The position numbers and the translations under genes are program-made. Shown here piece after piece: positions 1-8,903 of a stretch of DNA of 64,000 bases (its first letter is position 1; every line of letters starts with the position of its first letter). The stretch comes from an uncultured Eggerthellaceae bacterium (GTDB lineage Bacteria; Actinomycetota; Coriobacteriia; Coriobacteriales; Eggerthellaceae). Under the pieces are notes generated by a model, which worked only from the letters and a program-made list of their open reading frames with translations, made no database searches and was not told where the DNA came from. Location: contig CAUEBO010000010.1 of assembly GCA_958454405.1 (NCBI GenBank), positions 1-64,000 on the forward strand, read 5' to 3'.

Positions 1-1508
1 AGCTGTGGCACGAGAGCGGCCGCTGGGACGACTACGGCCCCGAGCTCATGCGCCTGGTCGATCGCCACGACCGCGAGTTCTGCCTCGGGCCTACCCATGA
101 GGAGCTCATCACGGCCCTCGTGCGCAACGAGCTGCGCTCCTACAAGGAGCTGCCGCTTTCGCTTTACCAGATCCAGGTGAAGTTCCGCGACGAGATCCGT
201 CCGCGCTTCGGCCTGTTGCGCAGCCGCGAGTTCATCATGAAGGACGCCTACAGCTTCCACGCCGACCAGGAGTCGCTGCAGAAGACCTACGACGACATGA
301 GCGCGGCCTACGAGCGCATCTGCACGCGCCTGGGGCTGGACTTCCGTCCGGTCCAAGCCGATTCGGGGCAGATAGGCGGCAGCGTCACCTGCGAGTACAT
401 GGCGCTCGCCGAGGCGGGCGAAGCCGAGCTCGTGCACTGCTCGTGCGGCTACGCGGCCAACGCCGAGGCCGGCGACTGCCTGGCGCGCCCGACCGTCTAC
501 GACGTGTCGAAGATGGAAAAGATAGCCACGCCCGGCGTGCACACCATAGCGGAGCTGGCGGAGTTCCTGGACATCCCGGAGTCGTCCACGGTCAAGGCGC
601 TGTCGGGCAAGAACGACGAAGGCAAGCTGGTCGTGCTGTTCATCCCCGGAGACCACGAGCTCAACGAACTGAAGGCCTCGCGCGCGGCTGGCGGGTTCCA
701 GCTGCTCACGGACGAGGAGATGGAGGGCTTCGGCCTGCACAAGGGATCCATGGGCCCGGTCGGGCTGCCGGAAGGCGCCTACGTGATCGCGGCGCGCAGC
801 CTGCAGGCGGTCCCCAAGTGGGTCGTGGGCGCAAACGTCGATGGCTTCCACTACGTGGGCGCGCAGCTGGGCGTCGACTTCGAGGTGGACGAATGGGCCG
901 ACATCTGCACGGTGAAGCCGGGCGACAGCTGCCCCGAGTGCGGCCTGCCGCTCGAGGGCGCGCGCGGCATCGAGGTGTCCCAGGTGTTCCAGCTCGGCGA
1001 CAAGTACTCGCGCTCCATGAACGCCACGTTCATGGCCGAAGACGGCACCGAGCAGCCGTTCCTCATGGGCTGCTACGGCGTGGGCATCTCGCGCTCGATG
1101 GCCGCCATCGTCGAGCAGCACAGCGACGAGAACGGCATCTCCTGGCCGCTCTCCGTGGCCCCGGCCCATGTGTGCGTGATTCCGCTGGTGGTAGGCGACG
1201 ACCTGGTGCAGCCGGCGGCGGAGAAGCTCGCGATCGAGCTCTCGAAGCTGGGGCTGGAAGTGGTCATCGACGACCGCAAGGAGCGCGCCGGCGTGAAGTT
1301 CGCCGATGCCGATCTGATCGGCTGGCCGCTGCAGGTCGTCGTGGGCAAGCGGAGCCTGGCCGAGGGCAAGGTGGAGATCAAGCGCCGCAGCACCGGCGCC
1401 CGCCGCGATATCGAGCTCGCCGCCCTGCGCGACGCGCTCGCGTTCACGCTGCGCAACGCGAAGACCTGGGGCAGCGAGCTGAGCCTGTTCGGGCAGCTGT
1501 TCGAGTAG
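1..1508 (+). CDS. proS: Prolyl-tRNA synthetase, 5'-truncated by the window edge
   Basis: This enzyme charges tRNA-Pro with proline in the cytoplasm. The frame is open from base 3, before the first ATG at 48, so the N-terminus lies outside the window and ATG 48 is internal. Class II signatures are visible: motif 2 around REFIMKDAYSFH and motif 3 around GCYGVGISRSMAAIVEQ. Between them is the bacterial-type editing insertion (from about VHTIAELAEFLDIPES to MGPVGL), which removes mischarged Ala-tRNA-Pro. The C-terminus is the anticodon-binding domain (VVIDDRKERAGVKFADADLIG). A HAD phosphatase follows 23 bp downstream on the same strand and may be co-transcribed. Identification is firm; only the missing start is uncertain. 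Confidence 0.97.
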   Translation, partial: LWHESGRWDDYGPELMRLVDRHDREFCLGPTHEELITALVRNELRSYKELPLSLYQIQVKFRDEIRPRFGLLRSREFIMKDAYSFHADQESLQKTYDDMSAAYERICTRLGLDFRPVQADSGQIGGSVTCEYMALAEAGEAELVHCSCGYAANAEAGDCLARPTVYDVSKMEKIATPGVHTIAELAEFLDIPESSTVKALSGKNDEGKLVVLFIPGDHELNELKASRAAGGFQLLTDEEMEGFGLHKGSMGPVGLPEGAYVIAARSLQAVPKWVVGANVDGFHYVGAQLGVDFEVDEWADICTVKPGDSCPECGLPLEGARGIEVSQVFQLGDKYSRSMNATFMAEDGTEQPFLMGCYGVGISRSMAAIVEQHSDENGISWPLSVAPAHVCVIPLVVGDDLVQPAAEKLAIELSKLGLEVVIDDRKERAGVKFADADLIGWPLQVVVGKRSLAEGKVEIKRRSTGARRDIELAALRDALAFTLRNAKTWGSELSLFGQLFE

Positions 1509-1531
1509 CGGTTCGGCGGAGAAGGAGCCTC

Positions 1532-2188
1532 GTGCAAAGCCACATCCATGCGGTCCTGTTCGATCTGGACGGGACGCTCATAGACACGTACGACATGATC
1601 CTGGCGTCGTTTCGGCATGCGACCAAGACGGTGCTGGGAAAGACCGTGCCCGATGAAGCGCTCATGCGGAAAGTGGGCCAGCCCCTTGCCGTGCAGATGT
1701 GGGACTTCGCCGACGGCCAGGCCATGCACGACGAGCTCATGGAGGTGTACCGCGAGCACAACGAGCGCGTGCACGACGAGCTCATCAAGGTGTTCCCCGG
1801 CACGGCGCCCGCGCTCGAGCGGCTGGAGGAGATGGGCGTCCCGTTGGGCGTGGTCACGTCGAAGCGGCACGAGGCGGCGGTGCGGGCGCTCGACTGCTTC
1901 GACCTGACCGGTCGCTTCGAATTCGTGCTCGGACCGGACGATTGGCCGGAGCACAAGCCGGATCCCGGCCCCGTGCTGCACGGCTGCGACCTTTTGGGGC
2001 GCGCGCCCCAGGAGTGCCTGTACGTGGGCGACAGCCCCTTCGACATGCAGGCGGGCAACGGGGCCGGATGCCCGACGGTCGCCGCGCTGTGGGGCATGTT
2101 CCCGCGCGCGACGCTGGTCGCCGAGCACCCCGCGTTCGTCTGCTCCGACATCGGCGAGGTGCCCGCGCTCGTCGGCGCTGGGAGGTAG
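1532..2188 (+). CDS. HAD-family hydrolase (phosphoglycolate phosphatase / PpaX-like)
   Basis: A 218-residue haloacid dehalogenase-superfamily phosphatase. The start is GTG 1532, with GAAGGAG five bases upstream. Motif I is DLDGT (nucleophile Asp11), then a helical cap, motif II near VVTSKR and motif III/IV near YVGDSPFDMQAG. The size and cap fit the Gph/PpaX group, which acts on phosphoglycolate or pyrophosphate, but the substrate cannot be read from sequence. A much longer open frame upstream is only a shadow of proS. It is followed 6 bp later by a symporter gene, so proS, this gene and the symporter may form a short operon. Confidence 0.9.
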   Translation: MQSHIHAVLFDLDGTLIDTYDMILASFRHATKTVLGKTVPDEALMRKVGQPLAVQMWDFADGQAMHDELMEVYREHNERVHDELIKVFPGTAPALERLEEMGVPLGVVTSKRHEAAVRALDCFDLTGRFEFVLGPDDWPEHKPDPGPVLHGCDLLGRAPQECLYVGDSPFDMQAGNGAGCPTVAALWGMFPRATLVAEHPAFVCSDIGEVPALVGAGR

Positions 2189-2194
2189 GGCGCC

Positions 2195-3520
2195 ATGGGT
2201 GAGATGCGTGCATCCGGAACGTGGGGCAGGCGCATCGGCCTGACCGGTTGGATCTTCATCGCGCTCGTCGCGGGCATCGCGGTGGGCACGGCGTGCAACT
2301 ACGCGGTGCCCACCGGCTCCGCCGTGGACGAGGTGATGATAGAGGGACTGTTCTATCTGGTGGGGCAGGGATTCATCCGCCTCATGCAGATGCTGGTGGC
2401 GCCGCTCGTGTTCTGCAGCATCGTCTGCGGGGCGGCCTCCATCGGCAGCGGGAAGGCGCTCGGCAAGGTGGGCGGCCTCACGGTGCTGCTGTACCTGCTG
2501 ACCACGGCGGTCGCCGTCGTGATGGCGTTGGGCATCGCGCATCTCGTCAACCCCGGCGTCGGGTTGGACCTGAGCGCCGTGCAAACGCAGGAGGCGGCCG
2601 CCGCCGCCGAGCCCGTGAGCGTCGTCGACACGCTGCTGAACATCGTTCCCGCGAACGTGTTCGCCGCGCTGGCGGACGGCACCATGCTCCAGATCATCTT
2701 CTTCGCGCTCGTCTTGGGCGTGGTGCTGGGCCGGCTGGGCGATCGCGCAGACGTGGTGAACCGCTTCTTCAGCCAGTTCAACGCCGTCATGATGAAGATG
2801 GTCGAATTCGTGCTGAAGGTGGCGCCGATCGGCGTGTTCTGCCTGATAGCGCGCACGTTCGCGAATCTGGGCTTCGATGCGGTGGTGCCGGTGTTCAAGT
2901 TCGTGGGCGGCACGTACCTCGGGCTCGCTCTGCAGCTGTGCGTGGTGTACATGCTGCTGCTGTTCGCGTTCACCCGCCTGAACCCGCTGCGCTTTTTGCG
3001 CAAGATGCTGCCGGTGCTGGCCTTCGCGTTCTCCACCAGCAGCAGCAACGCCACCATCCCGCTCAACATGGAGACGCTTGAGAAGAAGATGGGTGTCAGC
3101 CCCAAGGTGGCGAGCTTCACCATCCCGCTGGGCGCCACCATCAACATGGACGGAACGGCCATCATGCAGGGCGTCGCCGTCGTGTTCGCGGCCCAGGCCT
3201 TCGGCATGGACCTGGGCGCCGCGGGGTACCTGACCGTCATCCTCACGGCCACGCTCGCCTCCATCGGCACGGCGGGCGTGCCGGGCGTGGGCACCATCAT
3301 GCTGGCGATGGTGTTCAGCGCGGTCGGGCTGCCGGCCGAGGGCATCTCCATGATCATGGGCGTCGACCGGCTGGTGGACATGGGCCGCACGGCCATCAAC
3401 GTGACCGGCGATGCGGTGGTCACCACCATCGTGGCGAAGCTCAACGGCGCCCTCGATCGCAGCGTGTTCGACGCCGAGCAGCTGCCGGACGCCGCGCGCG
3501 GCGAAGGGGATCCCGACTAG
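2195..3520 (+). CDS. Dicarboxylate/amino acid:cation symporter (DAACS family)
   Basis: A 441-residue membrane transporter of the GltP/DctA family, which co-transports glutamate, aspartate or C4-dicarboxylates with H+ or Na+. The family signatures are present: a serine-rich re-entrant loop (FSTSSSNATIPLNME) and the NMDGTA motif of TM7 that binds substrate and cation, followed by the second hairpin loop (IGTAGVPGVGTIM). About eight transmembrane segments are evident and the length is typical. The start is ATG 2195, six bases after the HAD gene. Its stop overlaps the stop of the convergent LysR gene by four bases (CTAG). Whether it imports dicarboxylate or an amino acid is not decidable here. 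Confidence 0.93.
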   Translation: MGEMRASGTWGRRIGLTGWIFIALVAGIAVGTACNYAVPTGSAVDEVMIEGLFYLVGQGFIRLMQMLVAPLVFCSIVCGAASIGSGKALGKVGGLTVLLYLLTTAVAVVMALGIAHLVNPGVGLDLSAVQTQEAAAAAEPVSVVDTLLNIVPANVFAALADGTMLQIIFFALVLGVVLGRLGDRADVVNRFFSQFNAVMMKMVEFVLKVAPIGVFCLIARTFANLGFDAVVPVFKFVGGTYLGLALQLCVVYMLLLFAFTRLNPLRFLRKMLPVLAFAFSTSSSNATIPLNMETLEKKMGVSPKVASFTIPLGATINMDGTAIMQGVAVVFAAQAFGMDLGAAGYLTVILTATLASIGTAGVPGVGTIMLAMVFSAVGLPAEGISMIMGVDRLVDMGRTAINVTGDAVVTTIVAKLNGALDRSVFDAEQLPDAARGEGDPD

Positions 3521-4419
3521 CGGCCCTCGTCCTCCCGGCCTTCGTATGCGCCTGCGATCCATTGCCGGGCCACGTCTAAGAACGCGCGCGCGGCAACGGA
3601 TGCGGTTTCCCGCGAGCGCACAGCGATGGCTATCTCGCGGCTCGTCTCCACTTCGGGCGGCACCACGGCCAAGGGGAACGGCGCGTCGCGCAGGATGAGC
3701 TCCGGCAGCACACTGAAGCCCAGCCCGGCGCTCACCATGCTCATCACCGCGTAGTCGCTGTCGATGGTGAAGCGCACGTTCGGCTCCACGTTGTTGCGGC
3801 GGAACAGCGCCTCCATCTCCGAGAGCGTGCCGCTTTTCAGGCGTATGTAGGGTTCTTCCGCCAATGCGCGTCGCGGCACGGCGGGCGCGCTTGCGAGCGG
3901 GTGGTTCGGAGGCAGTACCACGAGCAGCGGATCGCGTCGCAGCGGCACGGCTTCCAGATCGCGTTTGATGGGGTAGACGAGGAAGCCGCAGTCGGCGTCG
4001 CCGCGCCAGACGGCCGCTTCCAGCTCGTCTTCGTCGTCCAAGCAGATGAGCTGCAGATCGATGCCTGGATGCAGCGCGAGGAACGTCTTGGCGATGCCGG
4101 GGAACCATTGGATCGCCGTGCTGGTGAACGCGGCCACGCGCACGACGCCGCTTTCGAGATGCTTGAGCTCGGACAGGCGCGTTTCCAGCTGGCGCTCGGC
4201 ATTGCACACGGTTTGCACCCAGGGCAGCAGGTCCTCGCCGTCGGAGGTGGGACGCGCGCCGCCGTAATCGCGGACGAACAGGGTAACGCCCAGCTCGCGC
4301 TCCAACGTGCCCACCAGGTAGCTCATGCCGGCCTGGGTGTAGCCCAAGTCGTGGGCCGCCTGTTTGAAGCTGCCCGCCTCGGCCACTTTCAGGAACGCCT
4401 CGTACTTCTGGTTGCCCAT
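3517..4419 (-). CDS. LysR-family transcriptional regulator
   Basis: A 300-residue LysR regulator. The start at 4419 (MGNQKYEAFLKVAEAG) is preceded by a good AGGAGG; a longer frame to 4503 lacks a ribosome site. The N-terminal winged helix (SFKQAAHDLGYTQAGMSYLV) is followed by a periplasmic-binding-like effector domain, as usual in the family. It is divergent from the EamA exporter across 266 bp containing a near-perfect palindrome at 4522-4544, the likely operator for both genes. It could instead act on the convergent dicarboxylate symporter. The effector is unknown. Confidence 0.92.
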   Translation of the reverse strand: MGNQKYEAFLKVAEAGSFKQAAHDLGYTQAGMSYLVGTLERELGVTLFVRDYGGARPTSDGEDLLPWVQTVCNAERQLETRLSELKHLESGVVRVAAFTSTAIQWFPGIAKTFLALHPGIDLQLICLDDEDELEAAVWRGDADCGFLVYPIKRDLEAVPLRRDPLLVVLPPNHPLASAPAVPRRALAEEPYIRLKSGTLSEMEALFRRNNVEPNVRFTIDSDYAVMSMVSAGLGFSVLPELILRDAPFPLAVVPPEVETSREIAIAVRSRETASVAARAFLDVARQWIAGAYEGREDEGR

Positions 4420-4521
4420 GTGCGCCTCCTGTTCCGAATCCGCCCGTCCTGTGCACGCCCTTCGAACTCGCGGGCCACGATGGCATTTTAAGCGCATGAA
4501 CAAGGTGAATGACGTGTATAA

Positions 4522-4544
4522 ACAAGAATTCCTTTAATTCTTGT
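4522..4544. promoter_or_regulatory. Palindrome in the LysR/EamA divergent promoter region
   Basis: Inverted repeat ACAAGAATT-ccttt-AATTCTTGT, perfect over nine bases each side, in an unusually A/T-rich stretch between the two divergent genes. Its T-rich/A-rich dyad resembles LysR-type operators (T-N11-A). It probably binds the LysR protein encoded next door and controls both directions. Confidence 0.55.
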
Positions 4545-4685
4545 AAAGAAAATCTCGTTTTACTTTTACTCGGCGAGCCGGTAGCATGGCGGCATCATCC
4601 AATCACAGAGGCGAAAGGCCTTCCCGCCAGGGAGCAGGTTCCCGTGCGCCGTCGTGCGCAGGCGAGACGATGGAAGGAGGCTAAC

Positions 4686-5693
4686 GTGGCGAACCGTTCG
4701 AACAAGCGCTGGCTCTTCGTGGTCCTCGTGGTCGTGCAGACCATCATCTTCGGGTCGGGCAACGCCATCACGAAGATGGCCTACGACAGCATCACGCCGC
4801 TGTGGTGCCTTGCCATCCGCTTCGGGCTGGCCACGCTCGTGTTCGCTGCGCTCTTCGGCCCGCGCATCGTGCGGCGGCTGCGCCGCGTGCGGGTGCGCGA
4901 CTGGCTGCCGGCGGCCGCGTGCATGGCGCTGGCGTACATCGCCTGCAACGTGGCGCTCGATCTGACCACGGCCACGAACGTGGGCTTTTTGGTGGCCCTT
5001 CCCGTGGTGTTCGCGCCGCTGCTGTCGTCCATCGTGGGGCGCTGCCGCTATCCCCGGGCGTTCCTGCCGTTCCAGGCGGCCGTGGTGGGCGGCCTCTACC
5101 TGTTCTGCTGCAACGGGGGCTCGTTTTCGATGGGCTGGGGCGAGGTGCTGGCGCTGCTGTCCTCCGTGGCGCTGGCCGGCGCGCTCGTGTTCGGCGAGCA
5201 GGGGCTCAAGCGCCTCGATCCCATCTCGATCGCGGGCACGCAGATCGCCGCGTCCTTCGTGCTGTCGCTTGCCTGCGCGGTCTTCCTCGAGCCGCCGGTC
5301 GATCTGGCGGCCGTCACGCCGTTCTCGTGGGGGACCATCGTGTTTCTCGCCGTGCTCAGCACCTGCCTCACGTTCGCGCTGCAGAACGCGTCGTTGACGG
5401 TGCTCAAATCGTCGACGGTGTCGCTGCTGCTGACGGGCGAGCCGGTGTTCACCGCGGTGTTCTCATGGATGCTGCTGGGCGAGACGCTCGCCGTCGGGGG
5501 CCTGGCCGGCGCCGCGCTCATCGTGGCCGCCGTGGCGGCTGCCACGGCGCTCGAGGGACGTGCGGGCCGCGCCTCTGCGCCGGAGCCCGCTTCCGTCGAA
5601 GCGCGTCCTGCGCCTGCGATCGCCGCGGTCGAGCTGCCGCGTGCGGCGGTTGCGCCCGAAGGCCCCGCTCTCGCGTCCGAACGCGCGGCCTAG
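4686..5693 (+). CDS. DMT-superfamily transporter with two EamA domains
   Basis: A 335-residue inner-membrane exporter of the drug/metabolite transporter superfamily. GTG 4686 is chosen because AGGAGG lies five bases upstream; the frame continues to 4509 but with non-membrane, unlikely sequence. About ten transmembrane helices form two EamA repeats, with the characteristic end 'LLTGEPVFTAVFSWMLLGE'. The last ~50 residues are an alanine/proline-rich cytoplasmic tail, an extra compared with typical family members. It is divergent from a LysR regulator that probably controls it. Such proteins export amino acids or other small metabolites; the substrate is unknown. A strong hairpin follows. Confidence 0.9.
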   Translation: MANRSNKRWLFVVLVVVQTIIFGSGNAITKMAYDSITPLWCLAIRFGLATLVFAALFGPRIVRRLRRVRVRDWLPAAACMALAYIACNVALDLTTATNVGFLVALPVVFAPLLSSIVGRCRYPRAFLPFQAAVVGGLYLFCCNGGSFSMGWGEVLALLSSVALAGALVFGEQGLKRLDPISIAGTQIAASFVLSLACAVFLEPPVDLAAVTPFSWGTIVFLAVLSTCLTFALQNASLTVLKSSTVSLLLTGEPVFTAVFSWMLLGETLAVGGLAGAALIVAAVAAATALEGRAGRASAPEPASVEARPAPAIAAVELPRAAVAPEGPALASERAA

Positions 5694-6147
5694 CCGGGCG
5701 GTTCCGTCTCCATCGCCGGAAAGGCGCCGCCTTTGCATCTCGGGATTGCGCATGGGCCTCGGCCGCGGGCCGGCGAACGGGCCCGTTCCGTTCGCCGGCC
5801 CGTACCATCCGTTCGAACGCCTGGGTTCGAAGCCCGTCCTCCACTCGCCGGGCGGCTCTGCCCCGGTCGCTCATTCGCCTAGGGGGATGCGGGGAAGATC
5901 TTATACAGTAGGGGAGGTTCGCGGGTTGGGCGAGGCTGCGAACCGAGTCAAAGGACGCCGGCTTCTCCGCGAGCCGGCGCAACGGGCGCTTTCCGAAGAA
6001 GGCGGACCATGCTGTCGATCCTCGCGCCATGCAACTATCACATACCAAGAAGCTCGATGCGGCGCGATGCTGCAGATCCGCGTGCGGCCCGGCAGGGCTG
6101 CCGGGCCGATGCGTCCGCCGAAAGCCGAGAACGGGAGGTCGATTGCC
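5694..6147. other. 454-bp intergenic region, with a strong hairpin at 5767-5801
   Basis: No convincing gene. A hairpin with 14-bp perfect arms (GGGCCGGCGAACGG, loop GCCCGTT, at 5767-5780 and 5788-5801) lies about 75 bp after the EamA exporter and is the probable terminator, though it lacks a T-tract. The remainder is weak in features; an A/T-richer patch near 5893-5915 could hold a promoter. Open frames running through it are GC-rich shadows. Confidence 0.5.
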
Positions 6148-6330
6148 GTGTGGGAGACCAATCGGTTGTCAAACGAAGAAGCTAAGGACATGTTCGAGAA
6201 GCTCGGGATTCCCGAGAAGGCCCATGTGCGAAAGAACTCCGGCCCGTCGTCCGACGGCGCCGATGTCAGCCAACTGCTGAGGGAGCTGCGCCGCTCCGAC
6301 GTCGGCCGGCGCCCGCCCCGCCGCGCCTGA
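6148..6330 (+). CDS. Small hypothetical protein (60 aa)
   Basis: A possible 60-residue protein starting at GTG 6148 with GGGAGG about 10 bases upstream. The N-terminal 45 residues (VWETNRLSNEEAKDMFEKLG and on through DVSQLLRELR) look like a charged helical protein with normal codon use. The C-terminal GRRPPRRA is encoded by a 24-bp tandem repeat that also carries the stop codon. No family is recognised. The open frame extends further upstream but that part is low-complexity arginine/alanine shadow. It precedes the phasin-like gene by 200 bp. It may not be translated. Confidence 0.4.
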   Translation: MWETNRLSNEEAKDMFEKLGIPEKAHVRKNSGPSSDGADVSQLLRELRRSDVGRRPPRRA

Positions 6331-6368
6331 CGACGCCCGCCCCGCCGCGCCTGACGACGCCCGCCCCG
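6311..6368. repeat. 24-bp tandem repeat, 2.4 copies
   Basis: Unit GCCCGCCCCGCCGCGCCTGA plus CGAC, copies at 6311-6334 and 6335-6358 with a ten-base third start at 6359-6368. The unit is a multiple of three and contains the TGA stop of the small ORF, so copy-number change would not alter the protein. Confidence 0.85.
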
Positions 6369-6530
6369 TGCTCCGCTTCGCTGAGGGGCTTCTTGACGTC
6401 TGGATCATGGATAGGCTGTCTTTCCCCCACAACGGGCTCCCTGCGCATTGCCCTTTTCGCCGATTTGGTGCATCATGAATGGAAGACCGGCCGCGATGCG
6501 GACGGCTCATCTCAAGCAAAGGAGGCTCTC

Positions 6531-6929
6531 ATGGCTAACCTCGGCGACGGATTCAAGAACATCTTCCTGGCGGGCATCGGAGCGATGGCCATCACCGGAG
6601 AGAAAACCAAGGAGCTGGTGGACCAGCTGGTCGCGAAGGGCGAGCTGACGGTCGACCAGGGCAAGGAGATCAACAGCGAGCTCCGGCACAAGGCCGAGAG
6701 CGCCGTCGGCACCGCGCGCGACGGGGCGCTGGAGGCGTACATGGCCGCCATGACGCCCGAGCAGCGCGCCGAGTTCGCGGCGAAGGCGGCCGAGTTCGCC
6801 GCAAAGGCCGACGCCGAGACCGCGGGCAAGGCCGAGGTGGGAGACGCTTCGCCGGTGGTCGCCGACGAAGAGCCGGCTCCCGCCGCGGAGCAAGCCCCGA
6901 AGGCCGAGCCCCCAGCGCCGAGCGCGTAA
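6531..6929 (+). CDS. Phasin-like / PhaF-like coiled-coil protein
   Basis: A 132-residue protein starting at ATG 6531 with GGAGG five bases upstream. An amphipathic N-terminal helix (NLGDGFKNIFLAGIGAMAIT) is followed by a helix rich in KTKELVDQLVAKGELT and an E/K/A-rich coiled coil, then an acidic, alanine/proline-rich tail. This pattern matches the polyhydroxyalkanoate regulator/phasin-type small proteins (PhaF/PhaI-like), which also occur in bacteria that make no PHA. An ABC1/UbiB-type kinase gene begins 30 bp downstream, suggesting co-transcription and a shared membrane or lipid-associated role. No PHA synthase gene is visible here, so granule binding is not implied. Confidence 0.7.
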   Translation: MANLGDGFKNIFLAGIGAMAITGEKTKELVDQLVAKGELTVDQGKEINSELRHKAESAVGTARDGALEAYMAAMTPEQRAEFAAKAAEFAAKADAETAGKAEVGDASPVVADEEPAPAAEQAPKAEPPAPSA

Positions 6930-6959
6930 ACGCCCGCCGTTTCCAATCGGGCCGTTTTC

Positions 6960-8609
6960 ATGGGGGAGAACACGCTGCTCAAATACTTCTTCGCCGGCGC
7001 AGAGATCGATCCCGAAGATCGGTTTCACCTCAGTCGCAAGACGAGGACGCGCCGGCTGAAGGAGATATACTCCATCCTGCGCAAGCACCATTTCCTGAGG
7101 GGCTTCACCCCCGAGGTGTTCCGCGCCGTGCTCGAAGACCTCGGCCCGAGCTTCGTCAAGATCGGCCAGACGTTGTCGACGCGCTCCGAGATACTGCCGA
7201 AGGCGTACTGCGACGAACTGGCGAAGCTGCAGATGGAATGCGATCCGCTGCCGTTCGAGCAGATCTTGGACGCCATCGACGACATCTACGGCGACCGGTG
7301 CAGCGAGGTGTTCTCCTTCATCGATTCGACGCCGCTCGGCAGCGCGTCGCTCGCGCAGGTGCACAAGGCGCGCCTGGTGAGCGGCGAGACGGTGGCGGTG
7401 AAGATACAGCGCCCCGGCGTCAAGGCCACCATGGCCCAGGACATCGACATCATGCGCACGGTCGCGCGCACGGCGTCGCGGTTCATGAAAGACGAGCAGA
7501 TGCTCGACATGCGCGAAGTGGTCGAGGAGCTGTGGGCCACGTTTCTGGAGGAGACGGACTTCGCGCGCGAGGCCGCGAACCTGCAGGAGTTCGCGCAGCG
7601 CAACGAGCAGGTGGCGTTCATCGACTGCCCGAAGGTGTACCCCGAGCTGTGCAGCGAGTACGTGCTGGTCATGGAATACGTCGACGGCATCCCCATCCTG
7701 GCCGTCGATCGGCTGCGCGCCGCCGGCTACGATCTGGGGGAAATCGGCGAGAAGATCCTCGACAACTACGCCACGCAGATCCTCGACCACGGGTTCTTCC
7801 ATGCCGACCCCCATCCGGGCAACCTGCTCATCCGCAATGGCAAGATCGTCTACATCGATCTGGGCATCATGGGCAGGCTCTCGGCGCGCGATCGGGCGGG
7901 ATTCGGCGGCATCATCCAGGCCGTGGGCATGGGGAACTCCAAAGAGCTCAAGGACGCGCTCATGTCCTTCGCCGTCTCGAAGGACAGCGCCGCCATCGAC
8001 CATGCGCGCTTCCTGGCCGACCTGGACGTGCTGCTCAACGATTACGGGTCGTGCGACGTGGCCGACATCGACATCGGCCAGTTCCTCAACGACGTTCTCC
8101 AGCTCACGCGCTCGTGCAAGGTCACGCTGCCATCGTCCATCACCAGCGTGTCGCGCGGCATCGTCACGCTCGAAGGCACCATCGCGTCGTTCATTCCCAA
8201 CGAGAACGTCATATCCATCATCAACGCGCACATCCAGCGCACGAAGGATCCGGCGGAAGAGCTGACGGCGGCCATGGAGGACCTTGCCCTGGCGCTGCGG
8301 TCCTCGACGCGCGGCGCGCTTGAAGCGTCGCAATATTCGGGCGAGACGCTGAAGATGCTCACGCGCGGCCAGCTGAAGGTGAACATGGAGGTGATAGGCT
8401 CGGAGGCGCCGCTGTCGCGCCTCGGCGTCATCATGAACCGCCTGACCATGGGCATCATCATCGCCGGCCTGTTCATCGGCTCAAGCATGATCTCGCTCTC
8501 CACCATGGAGCCGCGCCTGCTGGGCGTGCCCATCCTCGCGTTCTTCGGCTATCTGGGCGCGGCCATCCTGTCCGTGTGGGTGGTCGTGGACATCCGCCGC
8601 AGAAGGTGA
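6960..8609 (+). CDS. ABC1/ADCK (UbiB/AarF) family atypical protein kinase
   Basis: A 549-residue member of the UbiB/ADCK3 family, atypical kinase/ATPases tied to isoprenoid quinone or lipid metabolism at the membrane. Diagnostic motifs are present: the KxGQ helix (SFVKIGQTLSTRSEILP), the nucleotide lysine in VAVKIQRPGVK, the catalytic loop HGFFHADPHPGNLL and the metal-binding YIDLGIMG. Two C-terminal transmembrane helices anchor it. ATG 6960 has no clear ribosome site, and the gene lies 30 bp after the phasin-like gene, so translation may depend on that upstream gene. A menaquinone-related role would fit the many quinol-linked enzymes in this window, but that is inference. Confidence 0.9.
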   Translation: MGENTLLKYFFAGAEIDPEDRFHLSRKTRTRRLKEIYSILRKHHFLRGFTPEVFRAVLEDLGPSFVKIGQTLSTRSEILPKAYCDELAKLQMECDPLPFEQILDAIDDIYGDRCSEVFSFIDSTPLGSASLAQVHKARLVSGETVAVKIQRPGVKATMAQDIDIMRTVARTASRFMKDEQMLDMREVVEELWATFLEETDFAREAANLQEFAQRNEQVAFIDCPKVYPELCSEYVLVMEYVDGIPILAVDRLRAAGYDLGEIGEKILDNYATQILDHGFFHADPHPGNLLIRNGKIVYIDLGIMGRLSARDRAGFGGIIQAVGMGNSKELKDALMSFAVSKDSAAIDHARFLADLDVLLNDYGSCDVADIDIGQFLNDVLQLTRSCKVTLPSSITSVSRGIVTLEGTIASFIPNENVISIINAHIQRTKDPAEELTAAMEDLALALRSSTRGALEASQYSGETLKMLTRGQLKVNMEVIGSEAPLSRLGVIMNRLTMGIIIAGLFIGSSMISLSTMEPRLLGVPILAFFGYLGAAILSVWVVVDIRRRR

Positions 8610-8638
8610 GCCGCCGGAGGCGGAGCGCCCGGCGGCTC
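8608..8638. terminator. Hairpin overlapping the UbiB-like gene stop codon
   Basis: Arms GAGCCGCCGG (8608-8617) and CCGGCGGCTC (8629-8638) form a perfect stem that begins inside the stop codon. It sits in the 294-bp convergent space before the TPR-like gene on the other strand. A second small stem, GGCAAG/CTTGCC, lies near 8770-8800. No T-tract follows, so termination is likely but unproven. No gene is evident in the rest of this space. Confidence 0.5.
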
Positions 8639-8903
8639 GGATCGGCATCGGATCTTCTTCTGAAACGAAGCTGCTGCATCAAAAGGACCGGCGAGGCATG
8701 CCTGTGCCGGTCGAGCCGTAGGGCAGGGGCAGGGTCCTTGCCGTCGACCTGCGGAAACGTTGCTGGCTGAGCGGCAAGGGCAGAACTCTTGCCCTACAAG
8801 AACGTCGAAAGGCGACTTTTGCTGCAGCCCCTTGAACCAGAGCTGTTGCGCGGCTTGGGATGGCTTCCCGAAGCGCTGCGCCGCCGCCGGCTCGCGGACG
8901 GGG

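Noticed and set aside
1073..4525. 1150-residue minus-strand open frame
   Set aside because: Runs antisense to proS, the HAD gene and the symporter with low-complexity R/H/A composition; a high-GC shadow.
5560..6147. Long open frame leading into the 60-residue ORF
   Set aside because: Arginine/proline-rich shadow overlapping the EamA gene end and its terminator hairpin; only the last 60 codons have coding character.
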